A DNA stretch of 23,979 bases from an uncultured Clostridia bacterium (GTDB taxonomy: Bacteria > Bacillota > Clostridia > UMGS1883). Below, piece after piece: positions 1 to 7,104 of this stretch. Location: the NCBI GenBank assembly GCA_934476455.1, contig CAKSNY010000035.1, positions 1 through 23,979 on the forward strand, written 5' to 3'. Positions within the stretch are counted from its first letter, which is position 1. Every line of letters starts with the position of its first letter. The notes beneath the pieces were generated by a model that saw nothing but the letters and a program-made list of their open reading frames with translations, ran no database searches and had not been told where the DNA came from. A program made the position numbers and the translations under genes.

Positions 1-103
1 AGCGGTTTTTGCGGTGCACGCCCGCGAAAACCGCGCTTTTTACGTCAGAGGGGATTTCCCCTCTGACAACTCCCCAATTTCTCAAATTTTAAGTTTTTCG
101 GCA
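1..103 (-). repeat. Structured ~100-bp repeat, left copy
   Basis: Reverse-complementing this stretch gives a sequence nearly identical to 23842-23942. By eye I count five substitutions and two single-base indels over about 103 positions. It contains two hairpins. One pairs positions 2-14 with 22-34, a GCGGTTTTTGCGG-type arm with one mismatch. The other is GTCAGAGGGG facing CCCCTCTGAC at 45-65. The copy starts at base 1, so it may extend beyond the window. There is no open reading frame in it. The type of element is unknown to me; a dispersed palindromic repeat family is the simplest reading. Confidence 0.85.
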
Positions 104-119
104 GGCTGAAAATTTTTGT

Positions 120-150
120 AAAAAATACCTCCGACTTAATAATCGGAGGT
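120..150 (-). terminator. Intrinsic terminator, minus strand
   Basis: On the minus strand, ACCTCCGA and TCGGAGGT form a perfect 8-bp stem with an 8-nt loop (150 to 127), followed by A and a run of six T (126-120). This is a standard Rho-independent terminator. It would stop any transcript coming leftward from the DUF5662-type gene. It lies between the left full repeat copy and the partial copy at 159-203. Confidence 0.7.
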
Positions 151-158
151 CAGACTGT

Positions 159-203
159 CAAAAAACTGAAATAGAAAACGTCGAGGAGTTGTCAAAGGGG
201 ATA
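159..203 (+). repeat. Partial, diverged copy of the end repeat
   Basis: This stretch matches the first ~45 bases of the right-hand copy (23848-23890). Both have AAAAACTGAAA, then 13 variable bases, then GGAGTTGTCA and a G-rich run. The hairpin part of the element (the right arm of the GTCAGAGGGG stem and the GCGGTTTT stem) is missing. It faces the left full copy in inverted orientation, so 62-103 and 159-203 could themselves pair around the terminator at 120-150. Confidence 0.6.
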
Positions 204-373
204 GGAAAAAAAGCTTCAGAACGGACAAACTGAACCCGAAGGTGTACAAAAGTACTCCGAGAGGTGAAGTTTGACCGTAGCAAAAAGGCATACAAACGCA
301 GAAAAATCGAATGTAATGAGATTTTTCTACCAAAACAGAATTTTTAGTCTGTTTTTCAGTTGCAAACTCTTTA
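204..373. other. Non-coding, hairpin-rich intergenic stretch
   Basis: I see no convincing gene here. Several inverted repeats occur. ACGGACAAACT at 221-231 pairs with AGTTTGACCGT at 268-278 with one mismatch, enclosing GGTGTAC-AAAA-GTACTCC. AGAAAAATC pairs with GATTTTTCT around 301-328. On the minus strand, GGTTCAG and CTGAAGC (236-213, one mismatch) are followed by seven T (212-206), a possible terminator of the leftward gene. The nested stems could be a structured RNA or degraded repeat material. Confidence 0.4.
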
Positions 374-955
374 TTATAATTGCCTTTTTGCGTTCTGGAC
401 TTTTTTACCATCCCCTTTTTTTACAAAATTCTTTATATAAGCCAACGTATATTCTTCGCCTTTTTCTTTAAGCATTACAAGCCAGCTTTCGATAAGCGCG
501 CTTGTTTCGGGATGGATAAATCGCGTGCTTTTTCCGCGGACAAAGTATTCCAGCGGGTGACTGTCGGTATAATTTTTACCCTGATAAACCTTGCTTGCCC
601 CAACGCGGTCGCAAAACATTTCCGCAACATAGCGGACAGGCATTTTAACGGGCTGTATTGTACGTGTAGCGGGGTTATAATCCGTCCAGTATTCAAAATG
701 ATGGCGGTTACGCCCCTTGTGGTGCAGCCATGCGGCGCTGTAGCCTTTTTTCCGGCGTTCCTCCTCGTTCGGGCTTTTGGTGCCCTGGTAATTTTTAACG
801 CCGTTTATAAATTCCACCGGGCTGTATTTTGAAAGGTCGTGCAAAAGCCCCTGCCAAAATATACCCGCCCGTGCTGCATGGCGCATAACGGCGCGGCGGT
901 GTCGCATAACAGTTGTCAGATGTCCGATAAATCCGTAAAATATATTTTTCTTCAA
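374..955 (-). CDS. DUF5662-type protein
   Basis: This is a 193-residue soluble protein. I recognise the DUF5662 pattern (sometimes mislabelled catalase in databases): HDLSKYSPVEF, then YSAAWLHHKGRNRHHFEYW, then a MPVRYVAEMFCDRVGA-like helix. The conserved His-Asp and His-His-Lys-Gly motifs suggest a metal- or phosphate-binding helical fold resembling HD-domain proteins, but I know of no established reaction. I chose the TTG start at 955-953 because GAGGGTGA lies just upstream (968-961) with a 5-6-nt gap and a TATAAT box lies behind it. A longer in-frame start at 1003 would lie in or before the promoter. The gene diverges from the ECF sigma unit, and the promoter regions overlap. Confidence 0.75.
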   Translation of the reverse strand: MKKNIFYGFIGHLTTVMRHRRAVMRHAARAGIFWQGLLHDLSKYSPVEFINGVKNYQGTKSPNEEERRKKGYSAAWLHHKGRNRHHFEYWTDYNPATRTIQPVKMPVRYVAEMFCDRVGASKVYQGKNYTDSHPLEYFVRGKSTRFIHPETSALIESWLVMLKEKGEEYTLAYIKNFVKKGDGKKVQNAKRQL

Positions 956-971
956 AAAAATCACCCTCGGA

Positions 972-1003
972 ATTATAATAACATTGATTTGCTTTTTTTG
1001 CAA
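972..1003 (-). promoter_or_regulatory. Possible promoter of the DUF5662-type gene
   Basis: The minus strand has TATAAT at 977-972 just upstream of the ribosome binding site. The best -35 match, TTGCAA at 1003-998, is 20 nt away, longer than ideal. This region overlaps the rightward promoter at 989-1016, so the two directions may compete. Confidence 0.4.
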
Positions 1004-1016
1004 GATGTGTTATAAT
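989..1016 (+). promoter_or_regulatory. SigA-type promoter of the ECF sigma operon
   Basis: TTGCTT (989-994) and TATAAT (1011-1016) are separated by 16 nt. Transcription would start near 1023, about 80 nt before the sigma-factor start codon. Confidence 0.55.
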
Positions 1017-1053
1017 GCAATAAGACAGCTGCGGCAAAAATTTTTTTAAAAAA

Positions 1054-1078
1054 TGAACCTTTTTTCCCTTGGCGTCTA
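1054..1078 (+). promoter_or_regulatory. Possible ECF-sigma autoregulatory promoter
   Basis: TGAACC followed by a T run (1054-1066), then GGCGTCTA (1071-1078), resembles the AAC...CGTC promoters recognised by ECF sigma factors. The gap between AAC and CGT is 14 nt, about two shorter than the usual 16. The resulting leader would be only about 20 nt before GTG 1105. Autoregulation is common in this family, but the short spacing keeps this tentative. Confidence 0.4.
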
Positions 1079-1104
1079 TATATAAGTAAAGGAGGAATTT
1101 CCAG

Positions 1105-1620
1105 GTGTATTCCGACAAAGCGGCTTCGCTTGTACACAGCCATTTGGACGCGGTGTACGGGTTTTGCCTGCATCTTACAAAAAACACATACGATGCGGAG
1201 GAGCTTTGCCAAGATACTTTTCTGAAAATTATAGAAAAGCCCGAAAGGATTGACGATGGCAACAATCCCCGCGCATACATATGCACCGTGGCGCTTTCCC
1301 TTTGGAAAAGCCGTATGAGAAAGCTTTTGCGGCGGCACGCAATAGCGCCGTCAAGCCCGATTGACGAACATATAAACGTTTCGGCAAAGGATGATACCGA
1401 AAGCGACGTTTTAAACCGCGAAAGGGCACAGAAGGTGAATGAGGCGGTTGCCGCCCTGACCGAAAATCTGCGCATACCGGTTCTTTTGTATTATATGTGC
1501 GATGTTCCGCTTGCAGATATTGCAAAAACGCTTAATTGCCCGGTCGGCACAGTAAAGAGCCGCCTTTATAAGGCGCGCGAAATCATAAAAAAGGATTTGG
1601 AGGTGCTTTTAAATGAATAA
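1105..1620 (+). CDS. ECF RNA polymerase sigma factor
   Basis: A 171-residue sigma-70 factor of the extracytoplasmic-function class, with only regions 2 and 4. Region 2 spans about residues 7-72, with AYGFCLHLT-like core-binding helices and the AEELCQDTFLKI segment. Region 4 spans about 115-165 and includes a helix-turn-helix (LADIAKTLNCPVGTVKSRL). It should direct RNA polymerase to a small regulon when released by its anti-sigma factor. The GTG start is supported by AAAGGAGG at 1088-1095. Its end overlaps the next gene by 8 nt, which suggests translational coupling with the membrane anti-sigma factor. The inducing signal cannot be read from sequence. Family assignment is secure; the subgroup is not. 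Confidence 0.92.
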   Translation: MYSDKAASLVHSHLDAVYGFCLHLTKNTYDAEELCQDTFLKIIEKPERIDDGNNPRAYICTVALSLWKSRMRKLLRRHAIAPSSPIDEHINVSAKDDTESDVLNRERAQKVNEAVAALTENLRIPVLLYYMCDVPLADIAKTLNCPVGTVKSRLYKAREIIKKDLEVLLNE

Positions 1621-2488
1621 CGATAAATTGGATAAGATTATTTTTCAATCGCTTCAGACAAGCGCCCCCGAAGGTCTTGAAGAAAAAATACTTACCGAGA
1701 TACGCCGTGCCGAAAGGCGAAAAAGGCAGCTGCACAGATATACGGGCTTTGCGGCAGCCGCTGCCGCGATGTTTATATGCGCTGTCGGCGTGCTGCAAAA
1801 CAAAGCGCTTTTGGACAGTCCTCGTCTGCAAAGCGAAAAAGCGGACAAGACGGTTTCGTTTTCCGATAAACCCGAAAAAGAAACAAAAAGAGAATCCGAA
1901 AAAAAGTTCGCTTTAAATGACAGCGGCTGTAAAAGCGAAGATATGAACAAAACACGGGCTGACGCGCCCGAAATGAAAAAGGAAAGCGCCCCCGCAAAAA
2001 AAGCTGCACCGAAAAAAAATCCGCAGCCGGAGGTAAATACCGAAAAAAACATAACGGAAGATAAAACCATTCCCGAAAGCACAGCGGAGGAAAAAACGGC
2101 AGATACACAAAGCGCTCCGCATGACCCGGAGGTGCAGAGTTTTTCGCAAGCGGATTTGCCTGATGAAAACAGCATAGGCTATGCCGAAGATACATTTTCT
2201 ATGGCAGTAATCGGCGGCGGCAGTGAAAGAAGTATGAAAAGAGGCTCTCTTTCTGAGCTGTTTTCCGAAAATTACGACTATTGCACGGCAATATACAAAA
2301 ACATACTTCCGCAGCTTGACGAAATCGAGGGCTGCACCGTTACACAAATTACGGGAAACGAAGATTTTTTCTGCGGTGCGGACGGCGCACTTACAATTAT
2401 ATTTCCGCCGGGGGAGGGTGCGCCGAGTGAGCTTGGCGAGCTTCGCCTTTACGCGGGTATTATAAAAGACGGTATTCTTACCGAATAA
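1613..2488 (+). CDS. Membrane-anchored anti-sigma factor
   Basis: A 291-residue single-pass protein. Residues 1-43 are a cytoplasmic helical segment rich in charged residues, the expected sigma-binding part. One hydrophobic helix lies at about 44-61. A long extracytoplasmic linker (about 75-175) is extremely rich in Lys, Glu, Pro and Ala. It is followed by a compact C-terminal region from about 190 with two Cys residues (in EGCTV and FFCGA). There is no HxxxCxxC zinc motif, so it is not a classical ZAS-type protein. The assignment as an anti-sigma factor rests mainly on position (overlap with the sigma gene) and topology, not on a recognised domain. The C-terminal region may sense an envelope signal. 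Confidence 0.75.
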   Translation: MNNDKLDKIIFQSLQTSAPEGLEEKILTEIRRAERRKRQLHRYTGFAAAAAAMFICAVGVLQNKALLDSPRLQSEKADKTVSFSDKPEKETKRESEKKFALNDSGCKSEDMNKTRADAPEMKKESAPAKKAAPKKNPQPEVNTEKNITEDKTIPESTAEEKTADTQSAPHDPEVQSFSQADLPDENSIGYAEDTFSMAVIGGGSERSMKRGSLSELFSENYDYCTAIYKNILPQLDEIEGCTVTQITGNEDFFCGADGALTIIFPPGEGAPSELGELRLYAGIIKDGILTE

Positions 2489-2503
2489 GAAGGAGGAAAA
2501 CTT

Positions 2504-4564
2504 ATGAAAAAACTACTCAGCACAATTCTTGCACTTGCGCTTTTGGCTCTTTGTATGCCGTGCGCTTTTGCGGAAGACACACAGCGTTCCGAAACGGAGA
2601 AGGTGCTTTCGTCCGTACTTGAACGAATTCCCGACACTTCTGCCTATGAAAAATTTGACGCAGACCGCTTTGAAAGTGAGAACGGCAGAAAATCCTTTAC
2701 TTTTTCATGGTACAATGAGGACGAGGGCGACAGCGCTTCCATGTATGTAACCGCACTTTCGGACGGAACTATTGTAAGCTTTTCTGTTTACGGCGAGGAG
2801 GATTATACCCCCGCGACAGACAAAATAAGCACCGACGCGGCACTTGTAAAAGCGCGCGAGCTTGTAAAAAAGCTTAACCCCGGCGTTTCGGAAAAATTTG
2901 TCGTTCAAAATAACGAAGATTATGACAGCCTTTACACAAACGAACACGTTTTTTCGGTTTTTCATATTGAAAACGGCATTCCCGTGAGGGGTGACGAAGG
3001 AACTGTCACCCTTGACGCAAAATGTGAAAAGATAACGGACTTTTCAATCTCTTACACAACAAGCGTTACATATCCCAAATCAAACATAATTTCCGAAGAT
3101 AAGGCAAAAGCTGCATTTAAAGAAAAAATCGGTATGGAGCATATTTACAGAACGTATTTTGACTGGAAAACCAAGAAAACAACGGTTTTTCCTGTGTATG
3201 CAATACCGCAGTCCAATATTTATATTGACGCAGTAACGGGCGAAAAGACCCAAATAAACGACGACCGCTACATAACGTATAAGGGAGATATGAAGGAAGC
3301 CGCGATGGATTCAAACAGCGGTGGCGGCAGCCGTTCCTTCTCTGAAGCCGAAACAGCCGAGCTTGAAAATATAGAGGGGCTGCTCTCTGTAAAAGACATT
3401 GAAGCGCGCCTGCGTGCAAATAAGCTTTTCGGGCTTGATTACGGATATGAGCTTACATATACGGACGCAAGAAAAAATGTGCGCACCGAAAAAGACGAGT
3501 ACCTTTATTATATGACCTTCCGCAAAAAGGACGGAAACGGCTATAAATACGCCTATGTAACCGTAAATGCGGCAAACGGAGAAATTAAGGATTTCAGCCG
3601 CGACCAAAACGGTGAAAGCATTACGTTTCCAAGTGATGAAACCGCTAAAAAAACGGCAGAGAGCATAATCTCCTCTCTTGCGCCGGAAAAAGGTGAAGAG
3701 TACAAGCTTGACACCGTTTCGGACGGATACGTAACATACGACCGCTATGTGAACGGCATACGCGTTTCGGGTGATTTTATACGTATATCGCTTTACGGAA
3801 AGGGTGCAGAGCTTACAACATACGCCATTTCCTACACGGACGCCGAATTTCCGGAAATTACAAACGCAATAGATAAGGACAAAGCGGCAGACATAATGTT
3901 CGGGGAAACAGCGTACAGCGCAATGTATATTCCCTACGCAAAAAGTGCAGACAGCATCTCGCCCGACCGCTGCGCTCTTTGCTATGTTCCGGAGGACTCC
4001 TCCGTTATGATAAATTCTCTCAGCGGAAAGCGTGTACGCTATGACGCAAAGCCCTATTCAAGCGGAAAGCTTGGCGAATATGCAGATATTGAAAGCCATT
4101 ACGCAAAGGACAGCATAAACGAGCTTAAACGCTTTGGCATAGGCTTTGGCGGCGGACAGTTTAAACCCGACGAGCCTATTTTACAAAAAGATTTTGCCGC
4201 ACTTTTGGTTACGGCAGACAACCGCAGCAGTATTGTAATTGACGAAAACACCGATTACGACGATTTTTACCGCCAGGCACGCTGGAGCCTTATTAAAAAG
4301 GACGAAGCCTCCCCCGACAGCTACGTAACGCGCCTTGATGCAGCCAAGTATATATGCCGCGCACTGAGCATAGAAAAATGCGCCGAGCTTGAAGGAATTT
4401 ACAACTGCCCGTTTGTTGACGTAACAAGCGGCAAAGGCTACACCACGCTTTTGTGGGGACTGAAAATTTTATCGGGTGAAGGCGGCGGCACATTCTCTCC
4501 GGACGCACCCCTTACGCGCGGCGACTGCGCAATTATGCTTTCGCGTATGTTATCCCTGAGATAA
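2504..4564 (+). CDS. Secreted YcdB/PepSY-like protein with SLH repeats
   Basis: A 686-residue exported protein with a clear signal peptide (MKKLLSTILALALLALCMPC, likely cut after AFA near residue 23). Residues about 85-260 and 325-470 are two related alpha/beta units with VNAANGEIKDFS and VDAVTGEK-like strands typical of YcdB/YcdC and PepSY-type domains, which are often considered protease-inhibitory or propeptide-like. The C-terminus carries S-layer homology repeats at roughly 524-570, 585-625 and 637-684 (FSPDAPLTRGDCAIMLSRML), which should anchor it to cell-wall polymer. The ribosome binding site AAGGAGG precedes the ATG. It follows the anti-sigma gene by 15 nt and is probably a regulon member or part of the signal system. 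Its exact function is unknown. Confidence 0.8.
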   Translation: MKKLLSTILALALLALCMPCAFAEDTQRSETEKVLSSVLERIPDTSAYEKFDADRFESENGRKSFTFSWYNEDEGDSASMYVTALSDGTIVSFSVYGEEDYTPATDKISTDAALVKARELVKKLNPGVSEKFVVQNNEDYDSLYTNEHVFSVFHIENGIPVRGDEGTVTLDAKCEKITDFSISYTTSVTYPKSNIISEDKAKAAFKEKIGMEHIYRTYFDWKTKKTTVFPVYAIPQSNIYIDAVTGEKTQINDDRYITYKGDMKEAAMDSNSGGGSRSFSEAETAELENIEGLLSVKDIEARLRANKLFGLDYGYELTYTDARKNVRTEKDEYLYYMTFRKKDGNGYKYAYVTVNAANGEIKDFSRDQNGESITFPSDETAKKTAESIISSLAPEKGEEYKLDTVSDGYVTYDRYVNGIRVSGDFIRISLYGKGAELTTYAISYTDAEFPEITNAIDKDKAADIMFGETAYSAMYIPYAKSADSISPDRCALCYVPEDSSVMINSLSGKRVRYDAKPYSSGKLGEYADIESHYAKDSINELKRFGIGFGGGQFKPDEPILQKDFAALLVTADNRSSIVIDENTDYDDFYRQARWSLIKKDEASPDSYVTRLDAAKYICRALSIEKCAELEGIYNCPFVDVTSGKGYTTLLWGLKILSGEGGGTFSPDAPLTRGDCAIMLSRMLSLR

Positions 4565-4597
4565 GAAGGGCAGCTGAAACATAACACCTGTTACACT

Positions 4598-4643
4598 AAA
4601 AAAGTGCGGTGTGCCGAAACATTTTGGCACACCGCACTTTTTT
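4598..4643. terminator. Bidirectional terminator between convergent genes
   Basis: A perfect 18-bp stem (4598-4615 with 4626-4643) has a 10-nt loop and runs of A on one side and T on the other. It serves the SLH gene on the plus strand and the ABC transporter operon on the minus strand. Confidence 0.93.
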
Positions 4644-4651
4644 CACCGTTT

Positions 4652-5383
4652 TTATAATACCTTGTTCAAAAAATCAATGGTTCTCGGATTTTTGGGTGAA
4701 CCGAAAATTTCTTCCGGGGTGCCCTCCTCCAAAACAACGCCCCCGTCAATAAACAGCACGCGGTCGGCAACCTCCCGCGCAAAGCCCATTTCATGCGTTA
4801 CAACAACCATTGTCATACCTTCGGCGGCAAGTTCTTTCATAACGTCAAGCACTTCGCCTACCATTTCGGGGTCTAAGGCACTTGTAGGCTCGTCAAAAAG
4901 CATAATATCGGGATTTAATGCAAGCGCACGTACGATTGCGATACGCTGCTTCTGCCCGCCCGAAAGCTGCTGCGGATAGGAGCTTGCCTTGTCCGAAAGA
5001 CCGACACGCGTTAAAAGCTCCATAGCCTTTTTTTCCGCCTGCTCCTTTGTCATCTTTTTAAGCTTAACGGGTGCTAAGGTAATATTTTCAAGAATTGTAA
5101 GATGCGGAAAAAGATTAAAATGCTGAAAAACCATTCCTATTTTTTGGCGCACCTTGTTTATATTGCAATTCGGGGCGGTAATTTCCTCTCCCTCGATAAA
5201 AATTTGCCCGCCCGTAGGCTTTTCAAGCAGATTTATGCAGCGCAAAAAGGTCGATTTACCGCTGCCCGACGGACCTATTACAACTACCTTTTCACCCTTT
5301 TTTATGGTTTGGTTAATTCCTTTTAAAACCTTTATTTCGCCGTGGTCGCCGAAATGCTTTTCCAGATTTTTAACGCTTATCAC
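4652..5383 (-). CDS. Polar amino-acid ABC transporter ATPase
   Basis: A 243-residue cytoplasmic ATPase of the GlnQ/HisP family that powers uptake through the adjacent permease. Walker A is GPSGSGKST (about 37-45). The signature is LSGGQKQR, Walker B is IMLFDEPTSALD, and the switch His is in VVVTHEMGFA. I chose the GTG start at 5383 because AAGGAGG (5400-5394) lies 10 nt upstream and the protein then begins MISVKNLEKHFG, as in relatives. A longer reading to 5413 would place the ribosome binding site inside the gene. The start overlaps the permease end by 14 nt, so translation is probably coupled. Substrate (glutamine, cystine, arginine or other) cannot be decided. Confidence 0.93.
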   Translation of the reverse strand: MISVKNLEKHFGDHGEIKVLKGINQTIKKGEKVVVIGPSGSGKSTFLRCINLLEKPTGGQIFIEGEEITAPNCNINKVRQKIGMVFQHFNLFPHLTILENITLAPVKLKKMTKEQAEKKAMELLTRVGLSDKASSYPQQLSGGQKQRIAIVRALALNPDIMLFDEPTSALDPEMVGEVLDVMKELAAEGMTMVVVTHEMGFAREVADRVLFIDGGVVLEEGTPEEIFGSPKNPRTIDFLNKVL

Positions 5384-6089
5384 TCTTACGCAGCCTCCTT
5401 TCCATAATTGCAAGCAGCTTTGTCATAATAAGCACGATTGCCAGATATACCACAGCAACAAGCAAAATGGGGTTTATCTGGTCGTATGTAGTGTTTTTTA
5501 TCTGATTTCCCGCTTTTGTAAGGTCTACAACGGCAACATAACCCGCTACCGAGGTTTCCTTGAGAAGCGCTATCATTTCGTTGCCTATTGCAGGCAAAAT
5601 ATTTTTAAACGCCTGCGGAAGTATTATTTCCTTCATAGTTACAGCCTGTGAAAGACCGAGCGAGCGCCCCGCCTCCATCTGACCTTTGTCTATGGCAAGT
5701 ATGCCCGAACGTATAACCTCTGCAACATATGCGCCCGAGTTTATGCCAAATGTAATCATTGCAACCCACGTTCCGTCCTTAGCCGAAACAAAGACTATGA
5801 AAAACGAAATAAGAAGCTGAACAACAACGGGGGTACCGCGTATTACCGTAAGATAAATATTGCACAGCACATCTACAAACTTAAGCTTTTTGTTATCGGC
5901 ACATAAAACCTTTAAAATTGCAATTACAGTACCTATTATAACACCTATTATAAGCGCCCCGAACGTTATAATAAGCGTTTTTTCCAAACCGCTTATCAGC
6001 GTTTTATACCTGTCTGCAACAATAAATGTCTGGTAAAGCTTTGCCGTCCATTCGTTAAAACCGACTTTAACCGCATTAAACCAATTCAT
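5370..6089 (-). CDS. Polar amino-acid ABC transporter permease
   Basis: A 239-residue membrane protein of the HisM/GlnP family. Several hydrophobic helices begin around residue 35 (TLIITFGALIIGVIIGTVIA), and the family EAA-loop region reads RSLGLSQAVTMKEIILPQAFKNILPA with the conserved Gly. It forms the transmembrane channel, probably as a homodimer because only one permease gene is present. A CGAGG ribosome binding site precedes the ATG. It lies between the binding-protein gene upstream, separated by about 105 nt with a hairpin, and the ATPase gene, which overlaps its end. Confidence 0.92.
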   Translation of the reverse strand: MNWFNAVKVGFNEWTAKLYQTFIVADRYKTLISGLEKTLIITFGALIIGVIIGTVIAILKVLCADNKKLKFVDVLCNIYLTVIRGTPVVVQLLISFFIVFVSAKDGTWVAMITFGINSGAYVAEVIRSGILAIDKGQMEAGRSLGLSQAVTMKEIILPQAFKNILPAIGNEMIALLKETSVAGYVAVVDLTKAGNQIKNTTYDQINPILLVAVVYLAIVLIMTKLLAIMERRLRKSDKR

Positions 6090-6106
6090 ATATAAAACCT
6101 CGTTAT

Positions 6107-6178
6107 AAAAAAACCGAAAAAAGCACCGTGCATACCAAAGGAATACGATGTCTGCGCCAGTTGCTTTTCCCGGTTTTT
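6107..6178 (-). terminator. Intra-operon hairpin/attenuator
   Basis: Arms at 6109-6125 and 6162-6178 pair at 15 of 17 positions around a 36-nt loop. On the minus strand the stem ends in CGGTTTTTTT. This is a weak or leaky intrinsic terminator placed just after the binding-protein gene. It would let some transcription continue into the permease and ATPase and could also protect the upstream mRNA 3' end. Confidence 0.65.
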
Positions 6179-6194
6179 ATTTATTTCTTGTTAT

Positions 6195-6971
6195 TTATTC
6201 GGCGTCAACCGTAAGGTCGTAGCTCTTGAAGATTTCCGCAAGCTTGCCGTTTGACTTAAGAGATGCTATTGCGGCGTTAAGCTGCTTTACAAGCTCATCG
6301 TTTCCGAGCTTTGTTGCAATTGCATATGTTTCCTCTGTAAGCGCTTCGTCCAAAACTACCGTCTTTCCGCCCTGTTCTGCGGAGAGCGCCTGTGCAACGG
6401 CGTTATCTATTACAACCGCGTCAACCTTACCGGCAACAAGCGCCGAAACAGCCTCCGAACCGGTCTTGAAAGACTGAACATTGTAGCCGCCGTCAAGAAG
6501 GAACTGCTCGCCCGTTGTAGCCTCCTGGCAGGAAACGGTTTTTCCTTCAAGGTCAGCTGCTGCCTTTATATCGCTGCCGTCGAGAACTATTATAGACTGC
6601 GAAGCCTTGTAATAATCGTCCGAAAAGCTCATATTCTTACGGCGGTCGTCATTTGCCGTGATACCTGCAACGGCAACATCGTACTTTCCTGTAGCGGCGC
6701 CTGTAAGTGCAGCGTCAAAATCGATATTCGTGATTTCAACATCGTCATAACCCATTTCTGTTGCAAGTGCTTTTATCATATCCATATCAGCGCCCACAAT
6801 CTTTTCACCGTCAAGATATTCAAACGGCTTAAACTCTGCATTTGTTGCAACCGTAAGAACCTTTTTTGTTTTAGTGTCTGCGTTTGTATCCTCCGAAGCT
6901 TTTTTACCGCAAGCGGCAAATACACACACCGAAAGCGCAAGCGCTGTAATAAGTGAAAGTGCCTTTTTCAT
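6195..6971 (-). CDS. Amino-acid ABC transporter binding lipoprotein
   Basis: A 258-residue extracellular solute-binding protein of family 3. The N-terminus is a lipoprotein signal with lipobox VFAAC (Cys at about 21), so it is tethered to the outer face of the membrane. The mature part starts at KVLTVATNAEFKPFEYLDGE, a hallmark of amino-acid binding proteins. Later come MDMIKALATEMGY and the YDVAVAGITANDDR ligand-binding segment. The ribosome binding site GGAGGT lies upstream of the ATG. It is the first gene of the transporter operon, with its own promoter at 7033-7006. A polar amino acid is likely; the exact ligand is undetermined. Confidence 0.93.
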   Translation of the reverse strand: MKKALSLITALALSVCVFAACGKKASEDTNADTKTKKVLTVATNAEFKPFEYLDGEKIVGADMDMIKALATEMGYDDVEITNIDFDAALTGAATGKYDVAVAGITANDDRRKNMSFSDDYYKASQSIIVLDGSDIKAAADLEGKTVSCQEATTGEQFLLDGGYNVQSFKTGSEAVSALVAGKVDAVVIDNAVAQALSAEQGGKTVVLDEALTEETYAIATKLGNDELVKQLNAAIASLKSNGKLAEIFKSYDLTVDAE

Positions 6972-7005
6972 ATTAAAATTACCTCCGAAAATTTATTATG
7001 CAATC

Positions 7006-7033
7006 ATTATAGCACAAATGTATAAAAATGCAA
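7006..7033 (-). promoter_or_regulatory. Promoter of the amino-acid transporter operon
   Basis: On the minus strand, TTGCAT (7033-7028) and TATAAT (7011-7006) are separated by 16 nt. They lie 35-60 nt upstream of the binding-protein start codon, so the leader is short and leaves little room for a riboswitch. Confidence 0.75.
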
Positions 7034-7072
7034 GTCTTTTTTTTAAATATGCGCAAAAATATTAAATATAGC

Positions 7073-7104
7073 GTAAATCGTTTGTATATTTATACGCGTT
7101 TTAC
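7073..7104 (-). terminator. Weak possible terminator after proC
   Basis: An imperfect inverted repeat overlaps the proC stop codon (GTAAAACG facing CGATTTAC with an inner GTAT/ATAC), followed on the minus strand by an AT-rich stretch with short T runs. It is AT-rich and not a strong terminator, so some read-through into the transporter operon is possible. Confidence 0.3.

Noticed and set aside
136..411. Minus-strand 91-codon open frame overlapping the end of the DUF5662-type gene
   Set aside because: It runs through the terminator at 120-150, the partial repeat and hairpins, has no proper ribosome binding site spacing and no recognisable protein pattern.
1654..2175. Long minus-strand open frame antisense to the anti-sigma gene
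   Set aside because: It is a by-product of the Lys/Glu-rich linker in the true frame; its protein is Ser/Phe-rich low complexity without a start signal.
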